Source: an uncultured Alphaproteobacteria bacterium (GTDB lineage: Bacteria; Pseudomonadota; Alphaproteobacteria; CAAHEQ01; UBA3637). From it: a DNA stretch of 64,000 nucleotides. The stretch spans positions 24,630-88,629 of the forward strand of contig CALXVP010000007.1 in the NCBI GenBank assembly GCA_944392125.1. The letters run 5' to 3'. Each line of letters starts with the position of its first letter. Position 1 is the stretch's first letter. The notes beneath the pieces are model-generated. The model was given only the letters and a program-made list of their open reading frames with translations, was not told where the DNA came from and did not search any database. A program made the position numbers and the translations under genes. Positions 1-8,818 of this stretch are shown here, in pieces.

Positions 1-884
1 AATCCCGGTTGCAAAGAAAGTTTAATGCCTCGTGATTTTTCGGAAACAACCGATACCCGTTCAATTACATCCGTTAAGGTTTTGGCATCGGCTTGCAATT
101 TTTTATCGTTATTGACGGGAATCACTTTTTCATATTCGGGATACGTTCCGTCAATCAACCGAGAAGAAAGAACAATATCACCCATTACAAACCGAATTTG
201 ATTAGATGATAAAGAAACATTGATATCACCTTCCGCTTCGGCCGCCAGTTTTGCTAATTCACCGATTGTTTTGCGCGGAATAATCACGCCCGGCATCCCT
301 TCCGCGCCGGCAGGCAACGGGATACCGGCACAAGCCAAACGGTGTCCGTCGGTTGCAACGGCGGTTAATTTTGATTCGTCGGCTCCTTTCTTTTCGTGCA
401 TATAAATCCCGTTCAAATTATAGCGCATTTCTTCCATGGAAACGGCAAATCCCGTTTTGGAAATCAAATTTACCAAATCTTCGGCTTTTACTTGGAAAGA
501 GTAAGGCATTTCTTCATGAACAATGGTCGGAAATTCCATAGCCGATAAACTTGCCAATGAAAATTTGGAACGGCCCGAAACCAATGAAATTTGCCCCGTT
601 TCTTCCACATAAGCCATCTGTAATTGAGACCCGTCGGGCAATTTTTTAACAATATCATAGAGTTTATGGGCAGGAACCGTTGCCGAGCCTTGCATTTCAA
701 CACCGGCCGGTAATTTTTCAATAATTTCAATTTCGTTATCCGTTGCCCGCAGAGAAACTTCATCCCCGTTTGTTTCAATTAACACGTTGGATAAAATGGG
801 GATTGTTTGCCGTCTTTCAACAACGCTTTGAACATGCGACAATGCTTTTAACAATAAACCCCGCTCAATTGTCAGTTTCATCAT
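1..884 (-). CDS. dnaN: DNA polymerase III sliding clamp (beta subunit), C-terminus cut by window edge
   Basis: The minus-strand frame is open from an ATG at 884 (a second ATG follows at 881) to the window edge. It gives about 294 residues of a family usually near 370, so the last part of clamp domain III is missing. It begins MMKLTIERGLLLKALSHVQS and continues with RRQTIPILSNV, LRATDNEIEI and later AVATDGHRLA, all typical of the beta clamp. A GGAAG ribosome-binding site lies about 7 bases upstream. The protein is the ring-shaped processivity factor that tethers polymerase III to DNA. It is divergent from the Lon-like gene, with a very AT-rich 176-base gap between them. No dnaA or recF is visible. 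The identification is secure; only the C-terminus is unseen. Confidence 0.95.
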   Translation of the reverse strand, partial: MMKLTIERGLLLKALSHVQSVVERRQTIPILSNVLIETNGDEVSLRATDNEIEIIEKLPAGVEMQGSATVPAHKLYDIVKKLPDGSQLQMAYVEETGQISLVSGRSKFSLASLSAMEFPTIVHEEMPYSFQVKAEDLVNLISKTGFAVSMEEMRYNLNGIYMHEKKGADESKLTAVATDGHRLACAGIPLPAGAEGMPGVIIPRKTIGELAKLAAEAEGDINVSLSSNQIRFVMGDIVLSSRLIDGTYPEYEKVIPVNNDKKLQADAKTLTDVIERVSVVSEKSRGIKLSLQPG

Positions 885-1060
885 TTGATACTTCCTTTTC
901 CTCTTTGTTAAGTTAAAAAATGCTGTCTTTACTATAAAATATTTTTTTAAAAAAAGAAACTCAAAAAAGCGTATTTTTATAAATTTTTTGCCGATTGACA
1001 ATAAACCTCTTTTTTTTTAAATAAAAATAGTGTATAAAAACGCCGAGCGGAGTAGAGATA

Positions 1061-3466
1061 ATGAAAAAATATGAATTAACGGCAGAGCAAATATATACGA
1101 AAAGTCGGTTGACCGACGAAGATATTGCCTCTTTGCCCAAAACAAGCCCGATTTTGGGGCAAGATGATGCGTTGGAGGCCATTCGTTTCGGCATTCAAAT
1201 GAAAGCGAACGGGTATAATATTTTTTGCACGGGGCCGAAAGGCGTGGGGCGAACCACACTCACATTGCAAGTTGTGAAAGAATATGCCTCCAAACAAAAA
1301 ACGCCCGAGGATTGGTGTTTTGTGCATAATTTTGAAACGCCCCACCAACCGATTGCCATTAGTTTTCCTGCCGGTAGCGGACGCGTGTTTGTTAAAGACA
1401 TAAAAAAAATGGTGAGTTTGCTGAAATTAAACTTGCCGGCCTTGTTTGCAGACGAAACGTATAAAATTCAGTTGGCGCATATAGAGCAACATTGTCGGCG
1501 GGAAAAAGAAAAGTATTTCAGCGAGCTGGAATCCATTGTGGAATCGGATAACGTCACATTGATGCGTATGCCGGCCGGTGTGGCGGTAGCACCCGTTAAG
1601 AACGGCAAAGTTTTAACGCCGAAAACATTTAATAAGTTGCCGAAAGAAGAACGCAAAAACATTTTGGAGCAGTTGAAAGAAGCGCAAGATCGGTTGGAAA
1701 AAACGATTAAAGACATTCCGAATTGGGAAGCGGCTCAACAAAAAATGTTGGAACAGTTGCATGGCGATATGGCGGGAAAATTATTAAAGACCGTGATGAA
1801 TCCCGTGCGCAAGGCGTATGCGAAATCGCCCGTGATTTTGGCATATTTGGATGCCATTCAACAAGATATTATGGAAAATATTGCGTTTTTCGCCATTCAA
1901 CCGAATGAAAGCAACATTGAATTAATTACCGAACAAATTTCGGAGTTATGGGCAAGATACGCCGTAAATTTATTTGTTTCGCACAAGGCCGGTTCGGGGG
2001 CTCCCGTTGTTCATTTAAATCACCCCACCTTATCAAACTTAATCGGAAAAATTGAACGTCAACAACATTTAGGCTCGTTAATTACCGATTTTTCCATGAT
2101 TCGTTCCGGGGCGTTGCATCAGGCAAACGGCGGTTATTTGATTATTGAAGCGCGCGAAATGATTGAAAACGAATACGTATGGAATGCGTTAAAACGGTCG
2201 CTGTTTTCCAAAGAAATTAAAATGGAATCCGGCACCGACGATAATTCCATTTCGGGCGTTATTTCGTTAATGCCGGCCGTTATTCCGCTTTCAATCAAAG
2301 TGATTTTAATCGGCGAGGCGGCGTTGTATTACGCGTTGCTGGATAAAGATGATGAGTTTTGCGAGTTGTTTAAAATTCAAGCGCGGTTTGCCGAGAAAAC
2401 GGAGCGGACGCATGAAAGCGAACGCATTTATGCTCAAATTTTGATGAATTTTGCGCGTCATGAAAAGTTAAAATCTTTTTCAAATGAAGCGTTACGCCGG
2501 ATATTGGAGTATGCATCGCGGTTATCGGGCGATTGCAAACATTTAAGCACGTTTATGACGCACGTGAATGATTTAATGCGCGAATCTTGTTTTTTTGCCG
2601 TGCGTGAAAAATCCAAACAAGTGGAAACAAAACATATTGATGAGGCGTTGCGCGCCAAACGGAAACGCTCGGGTGCCGTTCAAAAGGAAATTCTGGATAT
2701 GATGGAGCGCGGAACGATTGCCATTGAAACAACAGGCAAACGCATCGGGCAGTTGAATGCGCTTGTGGTGCATGATTACGGCTCGTTTTCATTCGGCAGA
2801 CCGAATCGCGTGACGTGTCAGGTGCGGATGGGACACGGAGATTTGATTGACGTGGAACGCGAAGTGGAACTCGGCGGTGCATTGCATTCCAAGGGTGTTT
2901 TGATTTTATCTTCCTTTTTGGCGGCGCGGTTTTCCAAAGGAATGCCTCTCTCTTTAGACGCCAGTTTGGTGTTTGAGCAATCTTATTCCGAGTTGGACGG
3001 CGATTCGGCCTCTTCAACGGAATTATATTGCTTGCTTTCGGCTATCGGCGAAATCCCGCTGAATCAGTCAATTGCCGTTACGGGATCCGTCAATCAGTTA
3101 GGGCAGGTGCAAGCCGTCGGTGCCGTCAATGATAAAATTGAGGGCTTTTTTACCGTTTGCCGGCAACAAGGATTAACGGGTGAACAAGGGGTGATTATTC
3201 CCACGAGCACCGTTCATAATTTAATGTTGGCTCCGGAAGTGGTGGAAGCCGTGAAAAACGGGCAATTCCATATTTATGCCGTTGATACCATAGATGAGGG
3301 TATGGAAATTTTAACGGGTTTATCAGCTGGGAAAGCCGATAAAAACGGCGTGTATCCGCCGAATACGATTAACGGGAAAATTGCCAAACGGTTAGAAGAA
3401 TTTTTCCAAAAATCGCAACAAAGCGAATCTAAAACGCGCGCCCGCGGGAAAAACGCAAAAAAATAA
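1061..3466 (+). CDS. Lon-like ATP-dependent protease (AAA ATPase plus S16 peptidase domain)
   Basis: An 801-residue protein of the YcbZ/LonB-like family (AAA_32 type), which lacks the N-terminal LON substrate domain of classical Lon. The Walker A motif GPKGVGRTT is at residues 58-66. A long helical insertion with QANGGYLIIEA follows. The C-terminal S16 domain carries DGDSAS with the presumed catalytic Ser649, and VNDKIEG with Lys692, the Ser-Lys dyad of Lon proteases. The tail is Lys/Arg rich. A GGAG sequence about 9 bases before the ATG supports the start. The family degrades or remodels proteins in the cytoplasm; its substrates are generally poorly known. It is transcribed alone, divergently from dnaN. 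A weak TTGACA with TAAATA lies at 995-1023. The class is clear; the exact cellular role is not. Confidence 0.92.
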   Translation: MKKYELTAEQIYTKSRLTDEDIASLPKTSPILGQDDALEAIRFGIQMKANGYNIFCTGPKGVGRTTLTLQVVKEYASKQKTPEDWCFVHNFETPHQPIAISFPAGSGRVFVKDIKKMVSLLKLNLPALFADETYKIQLAHIEQHCRREKEKYFSELESIVESDNVTLMRMPAGVAVAPVKNGKVLTPKTFNKLPKEERKNILEQLKEAQDRLEKTIKDIPNWEAAQQKMLEQLHGDMAGKLLKTVMNPVRKAYAKSPVILAYLDAIQQDIMENIAFFAIQPNESNIELITEQISELWARYAVNLFVSHKAGSGAPVVHLNHPTLSNLIGKIERQQHLGSLITDFSMIRSGALHQANGGYLIIEAREMIENEYVWNALKRSLFSKEIKMESGTDDNSISGVISLMPAVIPLSIKVILIGEAALYYALLDKDDEFCELFKIQARFAEKTERTHESERIYAQILMNFARHEKLKSFSNEALRRILEYASRLSGDCKHLSTFMTHVNDLMRESCFFAVREKSKQVETKHIDEALRAKRKRSGAVQKEILDMMERGTIAIETTGKRIGQLNALVVHDYGSFSFGRPNRVTCQVRMGHGDLIDVEREVELGGALHSKGVLILSSFLAARFSKGMPLSLDASLVFEQSYSELDGDSASSTELYCLLSAIGEIPLNQSIAVTGSVNQLGQVQAVGAVNDKIEGFFTVCRQQGLTGEQGVIIPTSTVHNLMLAPEVVEAVKNGQFHIYAVDTIDEGMEILTGLSAGKADKNGVYPPNTINGKIAKRLEEFFQKSQQSESKTRARGKNAKK

Positions 3467-3589
3467 ATTGAAAAATAATTTATGCTTTTCCTGATACGTA
3501 TTGCGACTTGTTCAAAAAGCGTTAACGGGAACGGGGCTTGATATTCAACCTGCCGAATTTCTTGGCTTTTAAGATGTAAAACTGTTGCT

Positions 3590-3829
3590 TGGTGTTTCGT
3601 CAAGCGCCTGTTGTGTTATGTAGGTATGCCATAAAGTGCACATTGCATTGGGCGTGTATTTCGTCGGGCGTGCATTGTGTTGGGCGCACATTCCATAAAG
3701 CGTGCATTTCGTCGGGCGTGCATTGTGTTGGGCGCACATTCCATAAAGCGTGCATTTCGTCAAGCGTGCATTTCGTCAAGTGAATGTTCGGACAGATGGG
3801 CGTTTGGTTAAGCAACCGTTCGGTTAGAC
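3590..3829. repeat. Tandem array of degenerate 16-bp units with 48-bp higher-order period
   Basis: About fifteen consecutive 16-bp units, consensus near GTGCATTTCGTCGGGC. Variants recur in the order TTTCGTCGGGC / TGTGTTGGGC / TCCATAAAGC, so the best-conserved part (3654-3749) repeats perfectly every 48 bp. Units degrade toward both ends, from 3590 and after 3781. The array fills the gap between the Lon-like gene and the 3' end of the convergent esterase gene and just enters the esterase's last codons. Because 48 is divisible by three it creates repetitive open frames on both strands; I treat these as artefacts. There are no unique spacers, so it is not CRISPR. Confidence 0.85.
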
Positions 3830-4489
3830 AGACGGAAGAGTCGTTTGTTGCTGTTTTTGGATGAAGCGACAAGCCGTATCGGCGCAAACCGAATCAATGC
3901 CGTGCCCCATATTCGGCCGTGTGCATATTTGCACGGATTGAGCCATTTCTTTTAAAACTCGCACGGATAAATCAAGCGCTTCAATCGGCACAACATCGTC
4001 GGATTCCCCGTGAGTCAGTAAGATATTAAATCGTTTTTGCGTTTGTATCGGCATATCCAACGGCACGCTTGACATACCGATAATTCCGCTAACGGATTCG
4101 GAAAGCGCAAAAGCCGTTTTCAGCGCCATTAACCCGCCCTGCGAGAAACCGGCGAGCGTAAAGCACGAAAGCGGTATGTGATACGCATGAGATAATGCCG
4201 TTAAATAAGCAATGATTTCGGGCACAACGCTTTCGGCGCGTAAGCCGAGTTGATGAAGATAGTCGGGCGTTACCATGGCGGTCGACTGAAAGTCGGAAAG
4301 TGAAAACCATTCATATCCGTTGCCCCAAATCGGCGTCGGGGCATTCGGCGAGAAGAAAGCCGTGTGCGGTAAGGCCGATTGCCACTCGGTGCCGAGAGAA
4401 ATTAAATCCTCCCCGTTTGAGCCGTAGCCGTGAAAAAACACAACGGCATTTGTGGGATTTTCGGGAAGCAGAGAAGGGCCGTGCAACAT
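3824..4489 (-). CDS. Carboxylesterase / phospholipase, alpha/beta hydrolase (Abhydrolase_2 family)
   Basis: 221 residues, the normal size for this family of serine esterases (acyl-protein thioesterase/YpfH-like). The N-terminal FFHGYGSNGEDL forms the oxyanion-hole region. GFSQGG carries the nucleophile Ser116, HGESDDVVP the acid Asp164, and NMGHGID the catalytic His196, so the triad is complete. There is no signal peptide, so it should be cytoplasmic and hydrolyse carboxylic or thioester bonds; the natural substrate cannot be read from the sequence. AAGGAG precedes the ATG. The last five codons run into the 16-bp repeat array, so the present C-terminus may have been reshaped by repeat growth. 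It is divergent from the secreted-protein gene at 4562. Confidence 0.9.
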   Translation of the reverse strand: MLHGPSLLPENPTNAVVFFHGYGSNGEDLISLGTEWQSALPHTAFFSPNAPTPIWGNGYEWFSLSDFQSTAMVTPDYLHQLGLRAESVVPEIIAYLTALSHAYHIPLSCFTLAGFSQGGLMALKTAFALSESVSGIIGMSSVPLDMPIQTQKRFNILLTHGESDDVVPIEALDLSVRVLKEMAQSVQICTRPNMGHGIDSVCADTACRFIQKQQQTTLPSV

Positions 4490-4500
4490 TAAAATTCTCC

Positions 4501-4529
4501 TTGAAATAATGATTCATGTTTTGTATACT
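4501..4529 (+). promoter_or_regulatory. Sigma70-type promoter for the secreted protein gene
   Basis: TTGAAA at 4501-4506 is separated by 17 bases from TATACT at 4524-4529. A second TATAAT at 4535-4540 lies just downstream. Together they sit about 20-60 bases before the ATG at 4562. Confidence 0.55.
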
Positions 4530-4561
4530 CTCTATATAATTTGAATAAGGAGAAAAAATCA

Positions 4562-5062
4562 ATGAAAAAAATCACGTTTTTCTTTTTAAGCAGTGCCTTG
4601 ACGGGTATATTAACAATGGCCTCTTTTTCTGTTGCTTTCGCGCAGGAAGGTGCTCGCACGGCCAGCGGATTATCTGATAGCGATAAATTGGCGATTACCG
4701 CCGGTGCGGCGCAGGCCTGCAATGCCGATCCGGATAAGTTGGATACATACGAAATGATTGCCAGCCGTATTTTAGTGAATCCCACACGGTCCGAAAAAGA
4801 AGAAAATGCCGTGTTGACGGCGTATGCGCAAAAGAAATTTCAAACATACCAAGAACAAAAGGGCGCGCCTGAAATCAGTTGCTCGGAAGTGTTGGCACGG
4901 TTTTACAAATTGCCGTTATTTCGCTCAACCGTTTACCGTGACGGCACGTTAAAATTGCCCGACGGAAAAATCATTAAGCCCGTGCGTCCGCTGAAACCGG
5001 CGCCGAAAGCAAAGCCGAAAAAAACAATGGCAAAATCGCCCAAAAACAAACCGACAAAATAA
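4562..5062 (+). CDS. Secreted small protein with basic Lys/Pro tail, function unknown
   Basis: 166 residues from the ATG at 4562; the frame stays open further upstream, but AAGGAG at 4547-4552 fits this start. The N-terminus MKKITFFFLSS...SVAFA is a classical signal peptide, probably cut after Ala27, so the protein is exported. The mature part has two cysteines (AQACNAD and EISCSEV) and then YRDGTLKLPDGKIIKPVRP. It ends in a strongly basic Pro/Lys tail (KAKPKKTMAKSPKNKPTK). I do not recognise a family. The spacing could allow one disulfide in the periplasm, and the tail could bind an anionic polymer; both are guesses. recG begins 9 bases downstream, so the two are probably co-transcribed from the promoter at 4501. 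Confidence 0.75.
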   Translation: MKKITFFFLSSALTGILTMASFSVAFAQEGARTASGLSDSDKLAITAGAAQACNADPDKLDTYEMIASRILVNPTRSEKEENAVLTAYAQKKFQTYQEQKGAPEISCSEVLARFYKLPLFRSTVYRDGTLKLPDGKIIKPVRPLKPAPKAKPKKTMAKSPKNKPTK

Positions 5063-5071
5063 AAACCGAGC

Positions 5072-7174
5072 ATGCGTCCGGCAGAGTTGAATTTCTTGTT
5101 TCGTGAGGTGACGACATTAACGGGTGTCGGCACACGAACGGGCACATTTTTAAAAAAATTATGCGGGGAACATTTGGCGGACGTGTTATTTCATATTCCC
5201 GTCGGCGTGATTCATCGGCCGTATGTGGCAGAGGTGAAAGATATTCCGTCAGGCAATTATGCAACCGTGCAGGTGCGTGTTTGTGAGCATGTGCCGGCGT
5301 ATCGGCGTAAACCGTATCGCGTAATCGGTGAAATTGTCGGCACGGGGCATGTGGCGGAATTGGTTTTTTTTAATTATCGCGGGGATTATTTATCAACGCG
5401 TTTGAAAGTTGGCGAAACATACTACATCTCGGGCAAAATTGAACGGGTGGGCGGGTTGTTTAAAATTATTCATCCGGATTATATAACGCAAGAGCGTTCT
5501 CAAATTCCCGAGTTTGAACCGATATACCCGCTTTCTGCCGGATTGACGAATAAAGGATTGATGAAATCCGTTCAATTTATTCTGCGCCAAATGCCACTTA
5601 TGCCCCAATGGTTGGACGAGGCTTTTTTAGCGCAAGAAAAATGGCCGTTGTTTAATCAGGCAATAACCAAAATTCATCATCCCGAAAGTATGGATGATTT
5701 ATCGGCAACGGCGCCGGCACGGATGCGGTTGGCGTATGATGAATTGTTGGCCAATCAGCTTTCATTACTGCTTGCGCGCGAAAAACAAAAACGTCAGGCG
5801 GGAATCAGCGTCCCGCTTCCGCCTACGGATAAGGAACAAAGTTTAACGGCTTGTTTTTTGAAAAATTTACCGTTTATGTTTACGCCGTCGCAACAATCGG
5901 TTATCGCTGAAATTCGGCAAGATTTAAGTTCGCCGTTAAAGATGACGCGCTTATTGCAAGGCGATGTGGGCAGTGGCAAAACGGTGGTGGCATTAACGGC
6001 ACTCGTGCAGGCGGTGGAAGCGGGAATGCAAGGTGTTTTTATGGCGCCGACGGATATTTTGGCGCACCAACATTTTGAATCCGTGCAAAAAATGTTGCAG
6101 GGGTTACCCGTGCGCGTCGGTTTGCTCACGGGGCGCGAAAAGGGAAAGAAACGGCAAGCCGTTTTATCGGCATTGGAGTGTGGCGACATTGATATTTTAA
6201 TCGGCACGCATGCCGTTTTTTCGGATGATGTGATTTATCACAAATTAGCGATTGCCGTGATTGATGAACAGCATAAATTCGGTGTGCGACAACGATTGGC
6301 GTTAATGCAAAAGCAAAAAGGAATGAATGTGCTGGTGATGACGGCAACACCGATTCCGCGCACGTTGGCTTTAACGGCTTACGGAGATATGGATGTTTCG
6401 GTGATGACGGATAAACCGGCCAACAGAAAGCCGATAGAAACGCGTGTTCTTTCCATGAGCCGTGCCGAAGAATTGGCAGAGAAGCTGAAAGCAAAAATTG
6501 CGCAGGCAGGCGAACGCATACAGGTTTATTGGGTGTGTCCGTTGGTTGAGGAATCCGAAAAGTCGGATTTGATGGCGGCGGAAAAAAGATATGCGTCATT
6601 GCAGGGTATTTTCGGCGCACGTGTGGGACTTGTGCATGGGCAGATGAAAGGCCCCGAAAAAGATGCCGTTATGGCGCGGTTTGCCGAAGGTGAGTTAGAT
6701 GTATTGGTGGCAACAACGGTGATTGAGGTCGGTGTAGATGTAAAAACGGCCTCCATTATGGTGATTGAACAAGCCGAGCGGTTCGGCTTAGCCGGGTTGC
6801 ATCAATTACGCGGACGTGTCGGGCGCGGGGGAACAGCCTCCGTTTGCTTGCTCTTGCACGGCAAACAGTTAACGCCGACGGCGCGCGAACGGCTTAAAAT
6901 TATGCGCGAAACGGATAACGGTTTCTTGATTGCCGAAAAAGATTTGGAGTTGCGCGGGGCGGGGGAAATTTTAGGGGCCAGACAGTCGGGCTTTCCTGTG
7001 TTTAAATTTGCCGATATGTCGGTTCACAAACAGTTATTATACACGGCGTCAAAAGATGCGCAGTTAATTTTACGAACGGATGCGCAACTGAAAAGCCCGC
7101 GCGGAGAAGCATTGCGCTATTTGCTTTATTTATTCGGAAAGGATGAACAAATACCGTTTTTAAAAGCCGGATAA
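5072..7174 (+). CDS. recG: ATP-dependent DNA helicase RecG
   Basis: 700 residues, normal for RecG. The N-terminal wedge/OB region (VGTRTGTFLKKL, then VRVCEHVPAYRRKPYRV) binds branched DNA. The superfamily 2 helicase core has Walker A GDVGSGKT at 297-304 and the DEQH box at 398-401. Further motifs are MTATPIPRTL and, near the C-terminus, QLRGRVGRGG and RGAGEILGARQSG. RecG reverses stalled replication forks and processes Holliday junctions. It starts 9 bases after the upstream secreted protein gene without a strong ribosome-binding site of its own, which suggests coupled expression. No frameshift or missing motif is seen. Confidence 0.97.
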   Translation: MRPAELNFLFREVTTLTGVGTRTGTFLKKLCGEHLADVLFHIPVGVIHRPYVAEVKDIPSGNYATVQVRVCEHVPAYRRKPYRVIGEIVGTGHVAELVFFNYRGDYLSTRLKVGETYYISGKIERVGGLFKIIHPDYITQERSQIPEFEPIYPLSAGLTNKGLMKSVQFILRQMPLMPQWLDEAFLAQEKWPLFNQAITKIHHPESMDDLSATAPARMRLAYDELLANQLSLLLAREKQKRQAGISVPLPPTDKEQSLTACFLKNLPFMFTPSQQSVIAEIRQDLSSPLKMTRLLQGDVGSGKTVVALTALVQAVEAGMQGVFMAPTDILAHQHFESVQKMLQGLPVRVGLLTGREKGKKRQAVLSALECGDIDILIGTHAVFSDDVIYHKLAIAVIDEQHKFGVRQRLALMQKQKGMNVLVMTATPIPRTLALTAYGDMDVSVMTDKPANRKPIETRVLSMSRAEELAEKLKAKIAQAGERIQVYWVCPLVEESEKSDLMAAEKRYASLQGIFGARVGLVHGQMKGPEKDAVMARFAEGELDVLVATTVIEVGVDVKTASIMVIEQAERFGLAGLHQLRGRVGRGGTASVCLLLHGKQLTPTARERLKIMRETDNGFLIAEKDLELRGAGEILGARQSGFPVFKFADMSVHKQLLYTASKDAQLILRTDAQLKSPRGEALRYLLYLFGKDEQIPFLKAG

Positions 7175-7276
7175 ATAAAAAGGCATTTTTATTAAATTGA
7201 TTGCGAGAACGGGGTTTGAATAAAACGCGATATCAGAATAGCGGTTAGGGTGGTATCGGGAAGCAAAGAAAAATCA

Positions 7277-7305
7277 TTGTGCGTTTGGGGCGAATATGCT
7301 ATAAT
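7277..7305 (+). promoter_or_regulatory. Extended -10 promoter driving the HNH gene
   Basis: TTGTGC at 7277-7282, a 17-base spacer, and TATAAT at 7300-7305 preceded by TG (extended -10). The -10 box overlaps an upstream in-frame ATG at 7304, which argues that translation starts at 7328 instead. Confidence 0.6.
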
Positions 7306-7327
7306 GGAAAAAAGGAGCAGAAAGAAG

Positions 7328-7780
7328 ATGACTATTCATTTCGTATTGCAAAATCCCGAAACAACCAAACGATTGCGTAAAGAGTTTGAGCATAAGAATA
7401 TGAATCAGAAATTCGTCAAATGGCTTTACCGCAAAGGGTTTTTAGATGCGTATCAAGATAAAATCAATTTAGCGCGCGCCAAGCGGGGCAAAATCCCGCA
7501 TGGGTTTGATGTGCATCATATTATTCCGCTATCGGGTGGCGGAACGAATCACGTTTCCAATTTTTGCTTGATTGAGCGCTCATTGCATAAATTTATCAAT
7601 AAAAAATGTTTTGATCCGGCTGTTCGTAATTTGCGTATCGGTGAAGCGGTGGATATTGAATTGCCCGATTTCCCGAAAGTGGCATTGCGTCGCGATTTTA
7701 ACGGATTTATTGATAAAAAATTATCGCATGACAGAGATAGAAATACTTTCTATCGGTATTTGCGTAAATGGGAAAAATAA
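7328..7780 (+). CDS. Stand-alone HNH endonuclease-type protein
   Basis: 150 residues from the ATG at 7328, which has GGAG about 12 bases upstream; in-frame starts further upstream fall inside the promoter. The core DVHHIIPLSGGGTNHVSN...LIERSLHKFIN contains His63/His64, Asn78 and His87, the HNH metal-binding and catalytic signature. The N-terminus is basic and helical. The C-terminus (GFIDKKLSHDRDRNTFYRYL) matches nothing I know. HNH proteins of this size include homing-type, phage and repair nucleases. No methyltransferase, phage gene or toxin partner lies next to it, so the role is open. It has its own promoter and a hairpin after the stop at 7808-7832. Confidence 0.8.
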   Translation: MTIHFVLQNPETTKRLRKEFEHKNMNQKFVKWLYRKGFLDAYQDKINLARAKRGKIPHGFDVHHIIPLSGGGTNHVSNFCLIERSLHKFINKKCFDPAVRNLRIGEAVDIELPDFPKVALRRDFNGFIDKKLSHDRDRNTFYRYLRKWEK

Positions 7781-7807
7781 CGCCTGTTTTTGAATAGTCG
7801 GAGCATC

Positions 7808-7832
7808 ATTCGGATATTTTATTTATCCGAAT
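7808..7832. terminator. Hairpin between convergent genes
   Basis: Perfect 9-base arms (ATTCGGATA / TATCCGAAT) around a 7-base loop, between the HNH gene and the convergent TPR gene. There is no long T run on either side, so it is a weaker terminator or an mRNA 3' stabiliser. Confidence 0.5.
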
Positions 7833-7852
7833 CCCGTTGCCCTAAAAACAAG

Positions 7853-8818
7853 TTAATACGTTGTTTCCGAATCTTTTTTGGCGCTTGCGGCCGCTTCGGC
7901 CGATGACTGGATGAGCACGGTTTTTAACTTGTTCACCCAATCATCCGTTTCTTTTGTTTTGAAACGGCTTTTTTTTATGACTTGAACCAAACAGTAGCCG
8001 ATGGAGGATTTATAAAGCCGTCCGACAATATATGTTTTATTTGATAAGCGTGTTTCAAAAATCCGTGAATCACCGATTTGTTCCAGTGTATTCATTTCAC
8101 CGCCCAGTTCACGGTATTGATCGGCTGTTTCTTGATTGATTTGTTGAAATCCGCCGAAATTAGGCGCTTTGCAGAGCACATCAATCATGGTGCGCCATTT
8201 GTTATTTGTTAAATCCTCATCTTTGGGTAAATAAGCAACGTGTAAATCCGTGTTTCTTTTTTCCACCAGCGCGGGACGCCATGATTTCATATCAATCGGT
8301 AATTTGATTTGGCTTAAAATTTTATCTTTTTCCTCTTCGGAAACGCGCCATTGTTCGGCCCGCTCGGCCGTTATTTCTTCCAGCTTTGCCTGATATTCTT
8401 TCTTTTCATTTCGGGGTAAACTTTTTACATCTAATACGTTTTGATAATAATTGATGGCCGATTCGTATTTTTTCTGTCCGGCATAGTATTCCGCCAAGAT
8501 GGCTTGCGCTTTCCACTCTTTCGGAAATTCCTCAATCGCCTGCATTAAAACGGATTCCGCAATATCCGATTCATTATTCATAAACAGCGCCAACCCAAGC
8601 ATGCAGTGCGATTTATATAATCTTTCATCGTATCCGATAGAATTTTGAAAAGCATAAACGGCTTTTTGATATTCCCCCTGATTATAAGCCGTCATACCGG
8701 CTTCGTATGCCTTTTCGGCATGATTCACGCGTGGCGCACTCCATGCTACCGAAACGGGTGTTATCATCGCACAAAGTATCAAGATAGTAGCATAAATGCG
8801 CAGGGTGCTTTTCTTCAT
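7853..8818 (-). CDS. Exported tetratricopeptide (TPR) repeat protein
   Basis: 321 residues. The signal peptide MKKSTLRIYATILILC...VAWSA is probably cut near Ala28. Three TPR units follow at about residues 34-140, with the usual pattern (AYEAGMTAYNQGEYQKAVYAFQNSI, MLGLALFMNN, AILAEYYAGQKKYESAINYYQNVL). The C-terminal ~150 residues form a separate domain (SWRPALVEKRNTDLHVAYLPKDEDLTNNKW... up to GYCLVQVIKKS) that I do not recognise. TPRs mediate protein contacts, so a periplasmic scaffold role is likely. Its ATG overlaps the stop of the LOG gene by 4 bases (ATGA), so the two are translationally coupled. Confidence 0.85.
   Translation of the reverse strand: MKKSTLRIYATILILCAMITPVSVAWSAPRVNHAEKAYEAGMTAYNQGEYQKAVYAFQNSIGYDERLYKSHCMLGLALFMNNESDIAESVLMQAIEEFPKEWKAQAILAEYYAGQKKYESAINYYQNVLDVKSLPRNEKKEYQAKLEEITAERAEQWRVSEEEKDKILSQIKLPIDMKSWRPALVEKRNTDLHVAYLPKDEDLTNNKWRTMIDVLCKAPNFGGFQQINQETADQYRELGGEMNTLEQIGDSRIFETRLSNKTYIVGRLYKSSIGYCLVQVIKKSRFKTKETDDWVNKLKTVLIQSSAEAAASAKKDSETTY

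Noticed and set aside
3654..3781. Possible CRISPR array
   Set aside because: Units are directly adjacent with no unique spacers, and there are no cas genes in the window.
3569..3887. Repetitive ORFs on both strands (e.g. CTLYGMCAQHNARPTK units)
   Set aside because: They arise only because the 16-bp units amplify in 48-bp blocks. They occur in several frames and both strands, with no ribosome-binding site.
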